Origin: Nostoc sp. ATCC 43529
GTDB taxonomy: Bacteria; Cyanobacteriota; Cyanobacteriia; Cyanobacteriales; Nostocaceae
Direction of reading: 5' to 3'
Assembly (NCBI GenBank): GCA_003326205.1
Contig: LWTK01000044.1
Location: 62,001-126,000, forward strand
DNA length: 64,000 nucleotides
In this document: positions 1 to 9,341 of the stretch, piece after piece
Position numbering within the stretch: position 1 is the first letter of the stretch
Layout of the letters: each line of letters begins with the position of its first letter
Translations under genes and position numbers: made by a program
The notes under the pieces: model-generated
Database searches by the model: none
Seen by the model: the letters and a program-made list of their open reading frames with translations, nothing else
Told to the model about the DNA's origin: nothing

Positions 1-123
1 CCAGTTATCTCGACTCCAAGCTACCAAGGTCATACCCTTGACACTGATTGGCATACCATTACGTTCTAGCCAATTCCCTTGTATTGTCCAGCGTCCTGAT
101 TCCAATAAAAAAGTATGAGCCAC
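1..123 (-). CDS. Partial conserved hypothetical protein, N-terminal part only
   Basis: A minus-strand frame opens at a GTG (position 123) directly after an in-frame TAA and runs 41 codons to the window edge without a stop. It reads like real protein: VAHTFLLESGRWTIQGNW, followed by a Gly/Val-rich stretch ending in WSRDNW. An AGGA lies about 12 bases upstream of the GTG and may serve as ribosome site. The alternating hydrophobic and aromatic pattern suggests beta structure, perhaps a lipocalin-like fold, but I do not recognise the family. It follows anmK on the same strand after a 161-base gap containing G-rich heptamer repeats. Confidence 0.5.
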   Translation of the reverse strand, partial: MAHTFLLESGRWTIQGNWLERNGMPISVKGMTLVAWSRDNW

Positions 124-183
124 CTTTTATATTTCCTGTCTCGATCGAGTGCCGCCAAGACTACAGTTATAGCAGTGCTAAGT

Positions 184-234
184 GGGGCATTGGGCATTGG
201 GAATTGGGCATGGGGCATGGGGTATGGGGCATTG
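184..234. repeat. Degenerate GGGCATT/GGGCATG heptamer tandem repeat
   Basis: Six to seven copies of a 7-base unit (GGGCATT, GGGAATT, GGGCATG, GGGTATG) lie between anmK and the edge gene. This is a typical short tandemly repeated repetitive sequence of filamentous cyanobacteria, with no coding or regulatory signal visible. Confidence 0.8.
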
Positions 235-284
235 GTTTATTCCCCGCGTAAGAGCATCTCCCTCATCTCCCTCATCTCCCCTAC

Positions 285-1508
285 TCAGCACTGGTGAATT
301 TCCCCTAAAAGAACTTCACCAGGTGCTCCGGTGGCAGTAGGTAGGTTGCCAGGAATACCCAAATGTCGCCAGTAGGCTAAAACTGCAAAGGCGATCGCTT
401 CTTTAAAATCTGCACTCAAGCCGACTTCATCTGTAGTTAAGACTGGTATTGATGCTAATAATAACTGTAATCTTTGCTTCAAATAAAGATTACGGCTACC
501 GCCACCGCATAACAGTACCCGTTGTGGCATTTCTGGTAAAAAAGTCTGGTAACTATGAGCAATTGAACCAGCTGTCAGTTCTGTGAGAGTTGCCAATATG
601 TCAGCAGAATTGAGTTGGTAGGCTTGGGCATCTTGTAAACACTCTTCCAAATATGTCACACCGAATAACTCTCGACCAGTGGATTTAGGCGGTGGCAGAT
701 GAAAGTATTCTTGCTTGAGCCATTGGTCTACTAACGGATAGCAAGGAGTACCACTCGCTGCCCAATTGCCATTTTCGTCGTAAGTTCTGGCACCAGCGCT
801 TAAATGCTGCACCGCCAGATCCAATAGACTATTTCCAGGGCCAGTATCCCAACCACGGATTTTTGAGAGCCAGTCCCCATACCGAGGCGGAATATAAGCT
901 ACATTACCAATACCACCAATGTTTTGAATACAACGTCCTTCTTGGGGATGGCTGAGTAAATAGGCATCAACTCTAGGAACCAGAGGCGCACCATGACCAC
1001 CAATAGCGATATCAGCAGCACGGAAATTACTCACAGTTGTAATGCCTGTTAGATGGGCAATTAAAGCACCGCGCCCTAGTTGGAGACTGTAGCCTAGTGG
1101 AGAGACGCGATAACCCTTGTCTGTATCAAGGGGAGTGTTTTTCTTTTCTATTCCCGATTTCTCAACTGGTCTATGATAAACTGTCTGACCGTGGGAGCCA
1201 ATCAAATTAGCTGCCTGGTGACCATTTTGAATATTTTGGGCAGCTTGAGCAAAGCTAAAGGCGATCGCATCATCTATTAAAGCCAATTCTGCCATTGATA
1301 TGGCTGCACCTGCACAAAGGGCTAATATTTTTTCTCTTAGTTCAGCTGGATATGGGTATGTTTGTCCAGCTAGCAGCTCAATTTTGAGATCCAATTCTTG
1401 ACCGGAAATCTCTACTAAGGCCGCGTCTATGCCATCTACAGATGTGCCACTAATTAAACCAATAACACGAGTAGGGATAGCAGCTTTTTCATTCGGATAC
1501 ATTGACAA
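285..1508 (-). CDS. anmK: Anhydro-N-acetylmuramic acid kinase
   Basis: 407 residues, within the usual range for AnmK. The N-terminal phosphate-binding motif [10 protein letters not shown] sits at residues 17-26, and [11 protein letters not shown] and the late LLCGGGSRN segments fit the ASKHA-type sugar kinase fold. In known family members the enzyme cleaves the 1,6-anhydro bond and phosphorylates anhydroMurNAc to MurNAc-6-P during cell-wall recycling in the cytoplasm. The start gives a short leader before the conserved core; an alternative Met at residue 3 is equally possible. It is read alone on the minus strand, divergent from the transporter at 1757. Confidence 0.95.
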   Translation of the reverse strand: MSMYPNEKAAIPTRVIGLISGTSVDGIDAALVEISGQELDLKIELLAGQTYPYPAELREKILALCAGAAISMAELALIDDAIAFSFAQAAQNIQNGHQAANLIGSHGQTVYHRPVEKSGIEKKNTPLDTDKGYRVSPLGYSLQLGRGALIAHLTGITTVSNFRAADIAIGGHGAPLVPRVDAYLLSHPQEGRCIQNIGGIGNVAYIPPRYGDWLSKIRGWDTGPGNSLLDLAVQHLSAGARTYDENGNWAASGTPCYPLVDQWLKQEYFHLPPPKSTGRELFGVTYLEECLQDAQAYQLNSADILATLTELTAGSIAHSYQTFLPEMPQRVLLCGGGSRNLYLKQRLQLLLASIPVLTTDEVGLSADFKEAIAFAVLAYWRHLGIPGNLPTATGAPGEVLLGEIHQC

Positions 1509-1756
1509 ATATTTTATTTTAGATTATTTACGGTAGTTTAACAGTTAAGAGTTACTAGTGTTCAGGCCACTGATAGCATCTCCAAAAGAATAGAAAGCTG
1601 AAAATGTTCATCACATTCAGATATTATCTATCTTTCATGCTGACTTCAACCTTTTATTTGCTATTCATCTGCTGGTTTTTATGGATAAGCAATCGGCTTC
1701 ATGGGGAGAAGTCGATATGATAGAAAAGTAGATAAAACTTCAAAAATATTTATCAA

Positions 1757-3172
1757 ATGCTGATTCAATCATCTGGCTTGTCCAAGGTAAAAGATTCAGT
1801 CACAGAAAAAATCTTTTTGGGCAATCAACCAAATGCCGAGTTAATAGCAATCCTCGCAGTTTACTTTGTCCAAGGAATTTTAGGGCTATCGCGTTTAGCT
1901 GTCAGCTTTTTCCTTAAAGATGAATTGCTATTAAGTCCAGTCCAGGTGTCGGCTTTATTGGGAGCTGCCTTTCTACCTTGGATGATTAAGCCAGTGTTTG
2001 GTTTTATCTCTGATGGCTTGCCGATATTTGGCTATCGTAGGCGTCCTTATTTGATTTTATCGGGGATACTGGGGACTGTTTCCTGGGTGAGTATGGCAAC
2101 CATAGTTCATACTAGCTGGGCAGCTGGGGTAGCGAGCGCTCTTAGTTCTCTCTCCGTTGCTATGAGTGATGTCATAGTTGACTCATTGGTTGTGGAAAGA
2201 GCCAGAGGCGAGTCGCAAGCGAAAGCAGGTTCACTACAATCACTGTGTTGGGGTAGTTCTGCCATCGGAGGTTTGATAACAGCATACTTGAGCGGCCTGC
2301 TACTGCAATACTTTAGTACTCATACTCTCTTTTGGATTACCGCCTTATTTCCTCTGATTGTCTCAGCAGCAGCTTGGTTGATTGCTGAGTCTCCCATTAG
2401 CAAAGATGCTAAAGATAGCGATCACACTAACTCCCTACCAATAAAACATCAACTTGGGCAGCTACGCCAAGTCCTCAGCCAAAAAAACATTTGGCTACCA
2501 ACAGCATTTATCTTCATCTGGCAAGCTACCCCAAGTGCTGACTCAGCCTTTTTCTACTTCACCACCAACGAACTACACTTTGAACCAGAATTCTTGGGAC
2601 GGGTACATTTGTTGACAAGTTTTGCTTCTTTGGCTGGTGTTTGGATTTTTCAACGTTTTCTCAAAGGTATATCTTTTCGTGTAGTTTTTGCTTGGAGTGC
2701 TGTCCTTTCCTCAATTTTGGGGATGACAATGATTTTATTAGTAACCCATACTAATCGGCTGTTGGGTATAGATGACCATTGGTTTAGTTTGGGTGATAAT
2801 CTTATTCTCTCTGTGATGGGAAAAATTGCCTTTATGCCAGTGATGGTGCTAGCAGCAAGGCTTTGTCCTTTTGGAGTAGAAGCAACATTATTTGCCTTGA
2901 TAATGTCAATTTTCAATTTAGGGGGAAGCGTTTCCCATGCATTTGGGGCATTAATTACTCATTGGCTGGGAATCACAGCAACAAACTTCGATTTGCTTTG
3001 GCTGTTGGTGCTAATTACTAACCTCAGTAGGTTGTTACCTCTACCGTTTATCAGTTGGTTACCCGCTGCTGAAGAGAAAATTCAGACATCAAAAGATGAG
3101 CAACAAGCATTTTTGCCGGATTTAATGTCTGATTTAGTAGTCCGAGAACCAGAGTCAGGAGTAGTTGAGTAG
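1757..3172 (+). CDS. Folate/biopterin transporter family protein (BT1, MFS-like)
   Basis: A 471-residue integral membrane protein with about 12 hydrophobic segments. The N-terminal half carries the BT1-family hallmarks: FLKDELLLSPVQVSALLG, then WMIKPVFGFISDGLPIFGYRRRPY, then VAMSDVIVDSLVVERAR. Cyanobacterial and plastid members of this family transport folates or pterins across the inner membrane; the substrate here is inferred from family only. The C-terminal 35 residues are hydrophilic and acidic. It is a monocistronic plus-strand gene, divergent from anmK with a 248-base spacer. Confidence 0.85.
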   Translation: MLIQSSGLSKVKDSVTEKIFLGNQPNAELIAILAVYFVQGILGLSRLAVSFFLKDELLLSPVQVSALLGAAFLPWMIKPVFGFISDGLPIFGYRRRPYLILSGILGTVSWVSMATIVHTSWAAGVASALSSLSVAMSDVIVDSLVVERARGESQAKAGSLQSLCWGSSAIGGLITAYLSGLLLQYFSTHTLFWITALFPLIVSAAAWLIAESPISKDAKDSDHTNSLPIKHQLGQLRQVLSQKNIWLPTAFIFIWQATPSADSAFFYFTTNELHFEPEFLGRVHLLTSFASLAGVWIFQRFLKGISFRVVFAWSAVLSSILGMTMILLVTHTNRLLGIDDHWFSLGDNLILSVMGKIAFMPVMVLAARLCPFGVEATLFALIMSIFNLGGSVSHAFGALITHWLGITATNFDLLWLLVLITNLSRLLPLPFISWLPAAEEKIQTSKDEQQAFLPDLMSDLVVREPESGVVE

Positions 3173-3301
3173 TATCGACCCAGATACAATTTAGGCTAAT
3201 TTAGACTACTGCGATCGCCACTAATATCAACAAATATAAATTCTTTTTTGGTAAAAAGCCTTCAGTAAATTGAAATATAGCATTTCCCGTTGAGGTACAA
3301 G

Positions 3302-3329
3302 GTAGGGGCGCAAAGCTTTGCGCCCCTAC
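3302..3329. repeat. 28-bp perfect palindrome, GTAGGGGCG type
   Basis: A perfect inverted repeat without loop, beginning GTAGGGGCGCAAAG and ending with its complement. Further members of the same 28-base architecture occur at 13997, 18362, 30016 and 50626. It lies in the spacer after the BT1 transporter and could form a strong hairpin in RNA. Confidence 0.85.
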
Positions 3330-3412
3330 AAATTTCTGTATCTCATTTGATTGGGAATCGCTATAACTATTGTTAAAAAAATTCATTAATAGAATTGTCC
3401 CTGGTAATTTAA

Positions 3413-3610
3413 GTGTATTTGCATTATTCGCTTAAAGAAGGGTTGTTAATCATAGATAATGGAAAAAAGTGTGGCTACATTAATGAAACTGGTTCTGAAA
3501 TTACCAAGCTTCAATTCGATGATTGTCAACCATCTTCCGACGGTTTAATAGGAGTAAAATCAGGTAGTAAGTGGGGCTATATTCGTAATCCTTTGAAATT
3601 GCTAAAATAA
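3413..3610 (+). pseudogene. WG-repeat protein remnant
   Basis: A 65-residue frame opening at GTG just after an in-frame TAA. It contains two WG-type (KWG) repeats: GKKCGYINETGSEITKLQFDD and then GSKWGYI, separated by about 20 residues. WG-repeat proteins normally carry many copies, so this is either a very small member or the leftover of a larger gene. No ribosome site is evident and no other repeat is found upstream. Function unknown. Confidence 0.45.
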
Positions 3611-4574
3611 ATGCATAACTACTTGATGTTGTATCCATTCTATGGGTGTTACTCAAGAATTAGCTTATCAAGCAGGCATTTAAAGTTGAGGACGAATTTT
3701 TTTACACAATGAAATAGGAGTCATATAGTACTAGCTTATCTGTATATACATGTCTGATGAAAAACTTTTATAGTGATGTACAGATAATTGTACTGTTTTA
3801 TTTATACACGAAAAAGCACTTGAGAGTTTTGCTCACCCAAGCGCTTCCCCGTATAAGTTTGTACCAACTCACTAGTTTGATGCAACATCTGTAATCTGCA
3901 ATACCCCCTTAGGAAGGAGGATTGCGGGGATAACTTGTGACAAACATGTGGTGAAATGGTATCACTCCTTGCACTAACTAAGAATATCTCTTCTGTAATC
4001 AAAGCAAGGTTCTGATGAGTGACAGTTTTTGAACTGACACTAGTTAAAAACGACTCACTGTGAAGAGTAGCTAAAAATACCGATTAATCATGTAACTAAT
4101 TGATGAATATATTATAAAAACTGATAATTTATTGGCGATCGCCTCAGTCTGAGTGCAAATAAACTACCTCAACTTATGGGAAAAATGTACTTTAAACGAT
4201 CAGTGGAAAATCATGATTCAGGATGCGGCAGTAGGGAGGTGGGGAATATGGGGAGACAAAAACAGAAGTTGGAGTGGCGACATTACAGACAATTTTTGAA
4301 TACTGAATCGACGTTCTAGGTATGTGGTAAGATTAATTTCCTGGAACAGAGGTATTATCTGAGTTAAAGTCTCATATAAATAAATTGCAAATAAATTGCA
4401 AAGATTAAGCTGAGCCTTGATTAACTCCGACGAGAGTTTGACTATAGACTTAGAAAATACACAACGAGACTGGTGACGAACTGAGTGTAATTTGTAGAGA
4501 AATATCTAGAATTTGCTACCAGGCTTAGCCAACTTCCCACAATTTTGACTTTTATTTGACTTTAGGATAGACAC
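3611..4574. other. Long spacer upstream of the aminotransferase, no supported gene
   Basis: About 960 AT-rich bases with no convincing coding region. A 66-codon minus-strand frame at 3802-4002 has no recognisable domain or ribosome site. A direct repeat of AAATAAATTGC occurs twice in tandem near 4380-4402. The promoter of the aminotransferase is presumably in the last 200 bases, but I see no clear binding site. Confidence 0.5.
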
Positions 4575-5726
4575 ATGAACGATAAGCTGATGCTGATGAT
4601 TCCTGGCCCCACCCCAGTGCCAGAAGCTGCCTTACTGGCATTAGCCAAGCATCCGATTGGACACCGTACAAGTGAATTTAGCAATATCTTGGCAGAGGTG
4701 ACGGAAAACCTCAAGTGGCTGCACCAAACTCAAAGTGATGTGCTAATGCTGAATGTCAGCGGTACGGGTGCAGTAGAAGCCGGTATAATTAATTTCCTGT
4801 CTCCAGGCGATCGCATTTTAGTTGGTTCTAATGGTAAATTTGGCGAACGTTGGGTAGAAATCGGCCAAGCCTACGGTTTAAATGTAGAAGAAGTTAAGGT
4901 TGAATGGGGAAAACCTTTAGATCCAGAAGTATTTGCCCAAAAACTCCAAGCAGATACCCAAAAGGAAATCAAGGCTGTCATTATCACCCACAGCGAAACC
5001 TCGACGGGTGTGTTGAATGACCTAGAAACCATTAACCGCCACGTCAAAGAACACGGTGAAGCTTTAATTATCGTTGATGCTGTAACTAGCTTGGGTGCGT
5101 TCAATCTACCTGTGGATGCTTGGGGCTTGGATATAGTCGCTTCTGGTTCCCAAAAAGGCTATATGATCCCACCAGGACTGGGTTTTGTCTCTGTTAGCCC
5201 CAAAGCTTGGGAAGCTTACAAAACCGCAAAATTACCGAAATATTATCTGGATTTAGGCAAATATCGTAAATCCGCAGCCAAAAATACAACCCCATTTACT
5301 CCTCCTGTGAACATGATTGTAGCGCTGCACACCACGTTACGAATCATGAAAGAAGAAGGCTTAGAGTCAATATTTGGTAGACACGAACGCCTGAAAAATG
5401 CTACACGCGCTGCCATTAAAGGATTAAACTTGCCCTTGTTTGCAGCGGATAATTATGCTAGTCCAGCGATTACAGCTGTAGCGCCACAGGGAATTGAATC
5501 GGATAAGATTCGTTCATTTATGAAAAAGCGCTTTGATATTGCTTTAGCAGGCGGTCAAGACCATCTGAGCAATAAAATTTTCCGTATTGGTCACTTGGGT
5601 TTTGTGAGCGATCGCGATATCCTCAGCTGCATAGCATCCTTAGAAGTTACCTTAAGAGAACTTGGCTATGAAGACTTCACCCCAGGAGCTGGTGTAGCAG
5701 CAGCAGCTAAAGTGTTTACAGAATAA
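4575..5726 (+). CDS. Class V aminotransferase, alanine/serine-glyoxylate type
   Basis: 383 residues, typical for small-subunit-type alanine-glyoxylate/serine-glyoxylate aminotransferases. The N-terminus MIPGPTPVPEA, the VSGTGAVEA segment (about 61-69), the IVDAVTS motif (about 166-172) and the PLP lysine in GSQKGYMIPPG (Lys194) are all present. It should transfer amino groups to glyoxylate in the photorespiratory or glycine pathway in the cytosol. Cyanobacterial orthologues have often been mislabelled as a soluble hydrogenase 42-kDa subunit; nothing in the sequence supports a hydrogenase. A strong hairpin follows the stop. Confidence 0.93.
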   Translation: MNDKLMLMIPGPTPVPEAALLALAKHPIGHRTSEFSNILAEVTENLKWLHQTQSDVLMLNVSGTGAVEAGIINFLSPGDRILVGSNGKFGERWVEIGQAYGLNVEEVKVEWGKPLDPEVFAQKLQADTQKEIKAVIITHSETSTGVLNDLETINRHVKEHGEALIIVDAVTSLGAFNLPVDAWGLDIVASGSQKGYMIPPGLGFVSVSPKAWEAYKTAKLPKYYLDLGKYRKSAAKNTTPFTPPVNMIVALHTTLRIMKEEGLESIFGRHERLKNATRAAIKGLNLPLFAADNYASPAITAVAPQGIESDKIRSFMKKRFDIALAGGQDHLSNKIFRIGHLGFVSDRDILSCIASLEVTLRELGYEDFTPGAGVAAAAKVFTE

Positions 5727-5831
5727 TCATGGGGCATAGGGCATGGGGATGAGGGAGAGGAGAGAATAATAACTCCTTACTCAACAGTCAACCGTAAACC
5801 GTCAATATTCCCAATGCCCAATTCCCAATAA

Positions 5832-5877
5832 CAAATCAAAAGAGCGAGTAGAATCATCAGCTCGCTCTTTTGATTTG
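5832..5877. terminator. Hairpin terminator after the aminotransferase
   Basis: Perfect 17-base arms (CAAATCAAAAGAGCGAG and its complement) with a 12-base loop. The right arm includes CTCTTTTG, giving a T-rich descending strand. It is about 105 bases past the aminotransferase stop and could also end transcription from the convergent DUF2949 gene. Confidence 0.75.
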
Positions 5878-6074
5878 TATGCAAATGAGTAAAAACCGCT
5901 AGAGACAATTTCTCCATATATCAACCTTTACATAAGTTAGAGTGGATATGATATGCCTCAATTATTTTGAATAAGCTATTCATAAACTACCCTGACTTTA
6001 ATTGACATCCAGTTAATAACCAGCAAGCTAATAACATGATCGCCTTTTCTCCTTTTGAATTTTAACTTTGCTAA

Positions 6075-6266
6075 TTATGCTGTCTCTAGCCAATCATAAA
6101 TTTGCTCTAGCTGCTCTAGAGTAATTAACCCATACTGCCAAAGAATCATGGGCAAAGGGCCTGGGTCTTGCTCCCGATGACGAAGCGCCACCGCTAGAGA
6201 AGCTGTGGAAATTGCCAAATCTTCTTGCAAAAAATGAATAAGTCGAGAATATTTTGATGGTGACAT
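6075..6266 (-). CDS. DUF2949 family protein, 63 aa
   Basis: A small conserved cyanobacterial protein: MSPSKYSRLIHFLQEDLAI followed by the family-typical alternation ALRHREQDPGPLPMILWQYGLI and a final YDWLE. I chose the ATG at 6266 rather than one 12 codons upstream because a near-perfect ribosome site (AAGGAGGTGAG, complement at 6273-6284) sits 6-7 bases before it. The protein is soluble and predicted mostly helical. Function is unknown, and the neighbours give no hint. Confidence 0.85.
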   Translation of the reverse strand: MSPSKYSRLIHFLQEDLAISTASLAVALRHREQDPGPLPMILWQYGLITLEQLEQIYDWLETA

Positions 6267-6781
6267 TTGTATCTCACCTCCTTGTGCAGAGTGTATTGTC
6301 ATATATCAGTTCACCATTAATTGCTAGCTAGTAGCCAATATTTGATCTGTCACTGTGTCGCTATCTACGATGCATCTAGACCCAGTTTTCTTGGTCTACC
6401 TAAAAACAGGCTTCTCATAGAGGGTCTGGCAAATAAAAATTTTTCTACAAATCATCTGCTCGAATTTCAAGCAGTATTTTTACTTAGTTCAATTGACTCC
6501 ATCTTGTCTACTGTGTGCTTTAAGTTAATACACATGTAGTAACAAAGATTCCATAGTTTATACTCCCCCATTGACGACTATTTACACTTACGCCTAAGGG
6601 AATATTTTTGCAACCAAACCTTAAAACTGCGATTTCAGCTTAAAGACGGTAGGATTTTACATTATTACCACAGTTTTTAAATATTAGCCTCATAACTGAC
6701 TGTTTTACCACATAAAGTGACATTTTTTACAAAAAAAACATAGATTTTGATAGCTTTAGCTCAAAAGAAAGCACCAGAGCC
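6267..6781. other. Spacer between DUF2949 and DUF192 genes
   Basis: About 515 AT-rich bases. A plus-strand 72-codon frame (6321-6539) has no ribosome site or protein-like composition. Apart from the DUF2949 ribosome site I see no repeat, hairpin or operator. Confidence 0.5.
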
Positions 6782-7288
6782 TCAAAACTCGATTTTGATA
6801 ACATCGCCGACTTTTAAATTTAATTCCGCAGCTCGTCCAGACCGAAGTTCAATTACCTTGTCGATTAGTGTATTCGGGCCATAGGTAGGGCAAGGCTCAC
6901 TAGCACAAGGAGGAGCAGAAGCTTGTATATATTTAACTATACCATTCTGTAAAAATACCATATCTAAGGACACGGGTACATTCTTCATCCAGAAGCTAAC
7001 TGGTTGTGCTGAAGGAAAGGGAAACAGCATTCCTCGGTCATCTGGCAAAGCGGGTCGATACATCAAGCCCATCGCTTGCTGTCGTGGCGTCTTTGCGACT
7101 TCTAGCTGAATAGTTGTGCCATTGGGAACAATGGCTTTAGCAGAAATTGGTAGTTTTTGACCTAAACTCTGTGGTGCTGGAGTTGGAGAACTAGATGTGG
7201 TGGTAGAAGGTATAGCTGTTGTTGGCGCAGAACAACCCATCAGCAAAATACCTAGCAATATCGAGAGCAAGCTTAGCCAACGAGTCAT
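6782..7288 (-). CDS. DUF192 family lipoprotein
   Basis: 168 residues. The N-terminus is a lipoprotein signal (hydrophobic LLSILLGILLMGC, lipobox Cys19) followed by a Ser/Thr/Pro linker to about residue 45. The rest is a DUF192 domain with the family motifs EVAKTPRQQAMGLMYRPALPDD, MLFPFP and VSFWMKNVPVSLDMVFL. DUF192 proteins are small beta-barrel proteins of unknown biochemical role; this one should be membrane-anchored outside the cytoplasm. Read alone on the minus strand upstream of the response regulator's 3' end, with a 136-base gap. Confidence 0.9.
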   Translation of the reverse strand: MTRWLSLLSILLGILLMGCSAPTTAIPSTTTSSSPTPAPQSLGQKLPISAKAIVPNGTTIQLEVAKTPRQQAMGLMYRPALPDDRGMLFPFPSAQPVSFWMKNVPVSLDMVFLQNGIVKYIQASAPPCASEPCPTYGPNTLIDKVIELRSGRAAELNLKVGDVIKIEF

Positions 7289-7424
7289 ATAGTTTTTTGA
7301 TTCTGTAATTTAGATTTCAATTTTACAGAATTTATAGCAATTTGGATTTTAATAGGGCATATTCTAGAGACTTTTGGTGAAACCTCCCTACAGACTCATG
7401 AATTATCACTAATAAAACTAAGTA

Positions 7425-8111
7425 CTACGATTCTCTTAAAACGTAGCCGACGCCTCGCACCGTTTGTATAAGGCGCTTTTGACCTTCATCTTCAATTTTT
7501 AGGCGCAAGTAGCGAATGTAGACTTCAATTACATTCGATTCACCCAGAAAGTCGTAACCCCAAACATTTTCTAGAATTTGCTCGCGGGTTAACACCTCAC
7601 GGGGATGTTCCATTAAGAATTTTAAAAGTTCAAATTCCTTCATTGTCAAGTCAATCGCCCGTCCGTTGTGTATGGCACGGCGAGTTGCTATGTCTAAAAT
7701 TAAATCCCCAAAGCGTAATTGCTCGGTGGTATCAACATCGGGTTTTAAGTAGAGGCGAATTAACTTCAAAAAGTCTTCTGAACGGTAAGGCTTGAGGATG
7801 TAATCATCAGCTCCAGCTTCTAGACAAGCTACGCGATCGTCAACTGTGTCCCTTGCCATTAAAATTAACACGGGCGATCGCATTCCAGTGCTTCTCAAAT
7901 TTTTGCACAATGAGAGTCCTGATTCTCCTGCTAGCATCCGGTCTAAAACAATTAAAGCAGGCTGGCGATCGCGACAGTGTTGCAAACCACTAGTTGCATC
8001 ATGAGCCAAAATTGATTCATAGCCTGCTTCTAGCAAATCGCAAGCAAGCTGATTTGCTAAGTTTTCATCAGTTTCAATCACCAAAACACACGGACTTTGA
8101 GCAACTGTCAT
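7425..8111 (-). CDS. nblR: OmpR-family response regulator, NblR-like
   Basis: 228 residues: receiver domain (about 8-120) and OmpR/PhoB winged helix (about 130-226, with LTMKEFELLKFL and VRGVGYVLRE). The phospho-acceptor Asp57 (IVLDRML) and Lys107 (ILKPY) are present. The conserved Thr before the switch is Met85 (LILMARD), and the first acidic pair is ETDEN rather than a clean DD. NblR, which controls phycobilisome degradation under stress, is an atypical regulator reported to work independently of phosphorylation, so these departures fit. The name rests on similarity and is less certain than the family. The next gene upstream is NAD kinase, same strand. Confidence 0.8.
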   Translation of the reverse strand: MTVAQSPCVLVIETDENLANQLACDLLEAGYESILAHDATSGLQHCRDRQPALIVLDRMLAGESGLSLCKNLRSTGMRSPVLILMARDTVDDRVACLEAGADDYILKPYRSEDFLKLIRLYLKPDVDTTEQLRFGDLILDIATRRAIHNGRAIDLTMKEFELLKFLMEHPREVLTREQILENVWGYDFLGESNVIEVYIRYLRLKIEDEGQKRLIQTVRGVGYVLRES

Positions 8112-8123
8112 AAGAATTTACGA

Positions 8124-8262
8124 TATGGGCATGGGGCATGAGGCATTGGGGATGGGAGATGGGGAGATGGGGAGATAGGGAGATGAGGAGAGAATTTCAC
8201 CCCACCACCGATACTCCCTATGCCCAATGCCCTATGCCCTATGCCCTATGTCCCATGATTAT
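8124..8262. repeat. Facing G-rich and C-rich heptamer repeats
   Basis: The left half carries GGGCATG/GGGGAGAT-type units and the right half carries ATGCCCT units, so the block is roughly an inverted pair of the same tandem repeats. It separates the NblR-like gene from nadK and could fold into a long imperfect hairpin. Confidence 0.7.
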
Positions 8263-9176
8263 GGTAATTCTACAGAAGTTGGTTTGGCGATATGTGGCAA
8301 ACCCCAACCTAATTTTTCTCGCAAAATTCGGAAAAACTCTGGTGGTTGTAGGCGAATAAATCGGACACTATATTGCGATCGCTCTATGTATACTCTATCC
8401 TCTGATAGTACATAGCACCCCCCATTCCCATCCACCACCATCACCAGCCGAGGAATATTGACTGGGTAGATATTGACTGATTCTGTGTCTGGAAATACTA
8501 ATGCTCTAGAAGCTAGGGAATGTGGGCAAATGGGTACTAGCTGTAGAGCAGGTACGCCGGGAGTCACCACCGGGCCGCCAGCACTTAATGAGTAAGCTGT
8601 GGAACCAGTTGGTGTAGAAACAATTACACCATCGGCTGCAATATCTACTGGCGCATGACGCCCAATGGCAATTTCAAAATGGCACATAGAGGTCAAAGGT
8701 TCCCGATGCAGCACCATTTCATTCAAGCAGAGAGCTTCCCACAGTACTGAATCTCCACGAAACACTTTGACCGTGAGCATGGCTCGTTCTTCAATTTCAT
8801 ACTCACCTGCCATCGCCTGCTCTAGTGCTTGGGGCAATTGATTGAGGAAAGTTTCCGTCAAAAATCCCATATGACCGGTATTCACTGTTAACAGTGGAAT
8901 ACCACAGGGCGCTACCTGGCGAGATGCTGCTAAAACAGTGCCATCTCCTCCTAACACCACCGCAAATTTCATATCTGAGTCGAAACCAGGCGGGGTCAGG
9001 CCGTCTAAGGGGGTATGGCGTACAGGACTCTCAGGGTTAGAGTAGCCCAATATGCCACCGATACTCGATGTGACACACACATTCCAACCGGCTGCGGTTA
9101 GCTTGTCTTTTAACTCGATAGCGACACGACCCGCTATCGGTTTAACGTCGTTGTAGATAATGCCTGCTTTCGGCAC
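8259..9176 (-). CDS. nadK: NAD kinase
   Basis: 305 residues from a GTG start (reading [14 protein letters not shown], the usual N-terminus of cyanobacterial NAD kinases). A TTG eight codons upstream at 9200 extends the frame but adds unconserved residues. The GGDGT motif (about 76-80) binds NAD, and [17 protein letters not shown] is the diagnostic NAD-kinase stretch. The enzyme phosphorylates NAD to NADP in the cytosol. Filamentous cyanobacteria usually have two NAD kinases; which one this is cannot be said from sequence alone. It lies upstream of the NblR-like gene, same strand. Confidence 0.93.
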   Translation of the reverse strand: MPKAGIIYNDVKPIAGRVAIELKDKLTAAGWNVCVTSSIGGILGYSNPESPVRHTPLDGLTPPGFDSDMKFAVVLGGDGTVLAASRQVAPCGIPLLTVNTGHMGFLTETFLNQLPQALEQAMAGEYEIEERAMLTVKVFRGDSVLWEALCLNEMVLHREPLTSMCHFEIAIGRHAPVDIAADGVIVSTPTGSTAYSLSAGGPVVTPGVPALQLVPICPHSLASRALVFPDTESVNIYPVNIPRLVMVVDGNGGCYVLSEDRVYIERSQYSVRFIRLQPPEFFRILREKLGWGLPHIAKPTSVELP

Positions 9177-9341
9177 ACTCAAATATCCAAGTTTAGGCAA
9201 TGCTCTGTATTATGTAATCGTTACACATTTTTGACCATGTAGTCATTAATTTAGCTAAATCCGGGAAAAACCTGCGCTGTACCGCAAACAGTCAGCGCTG
9301 GATAGTTAGCAGTTAAATGTCTACATTCCGGAGTCTAATGG

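Noticed and set aside
3802-4002. 66-codon minus-strand frame upstream of the aminotransferase
   Set aside because: No ribosome site, no domain and no neighbouring partner; composition not convincing.
6321-6539. 72-codon plus-strand frame after DUF2949
   Set aside because: AT-rich, no ribosome site, no protein-like pattern.
9262-9300. Cobalamin-box-like words (CCGGGAAAAACCTG and GCGCTGTACCGCAAACAGT) between ycf39 and nadK
   Set aside because: They resemble parts of the cobalamin riboswitch, but the peripheral stems are missing and no gene lies downstream on the plus strand; ycf39 is convergent. Most likely a relic or chance.
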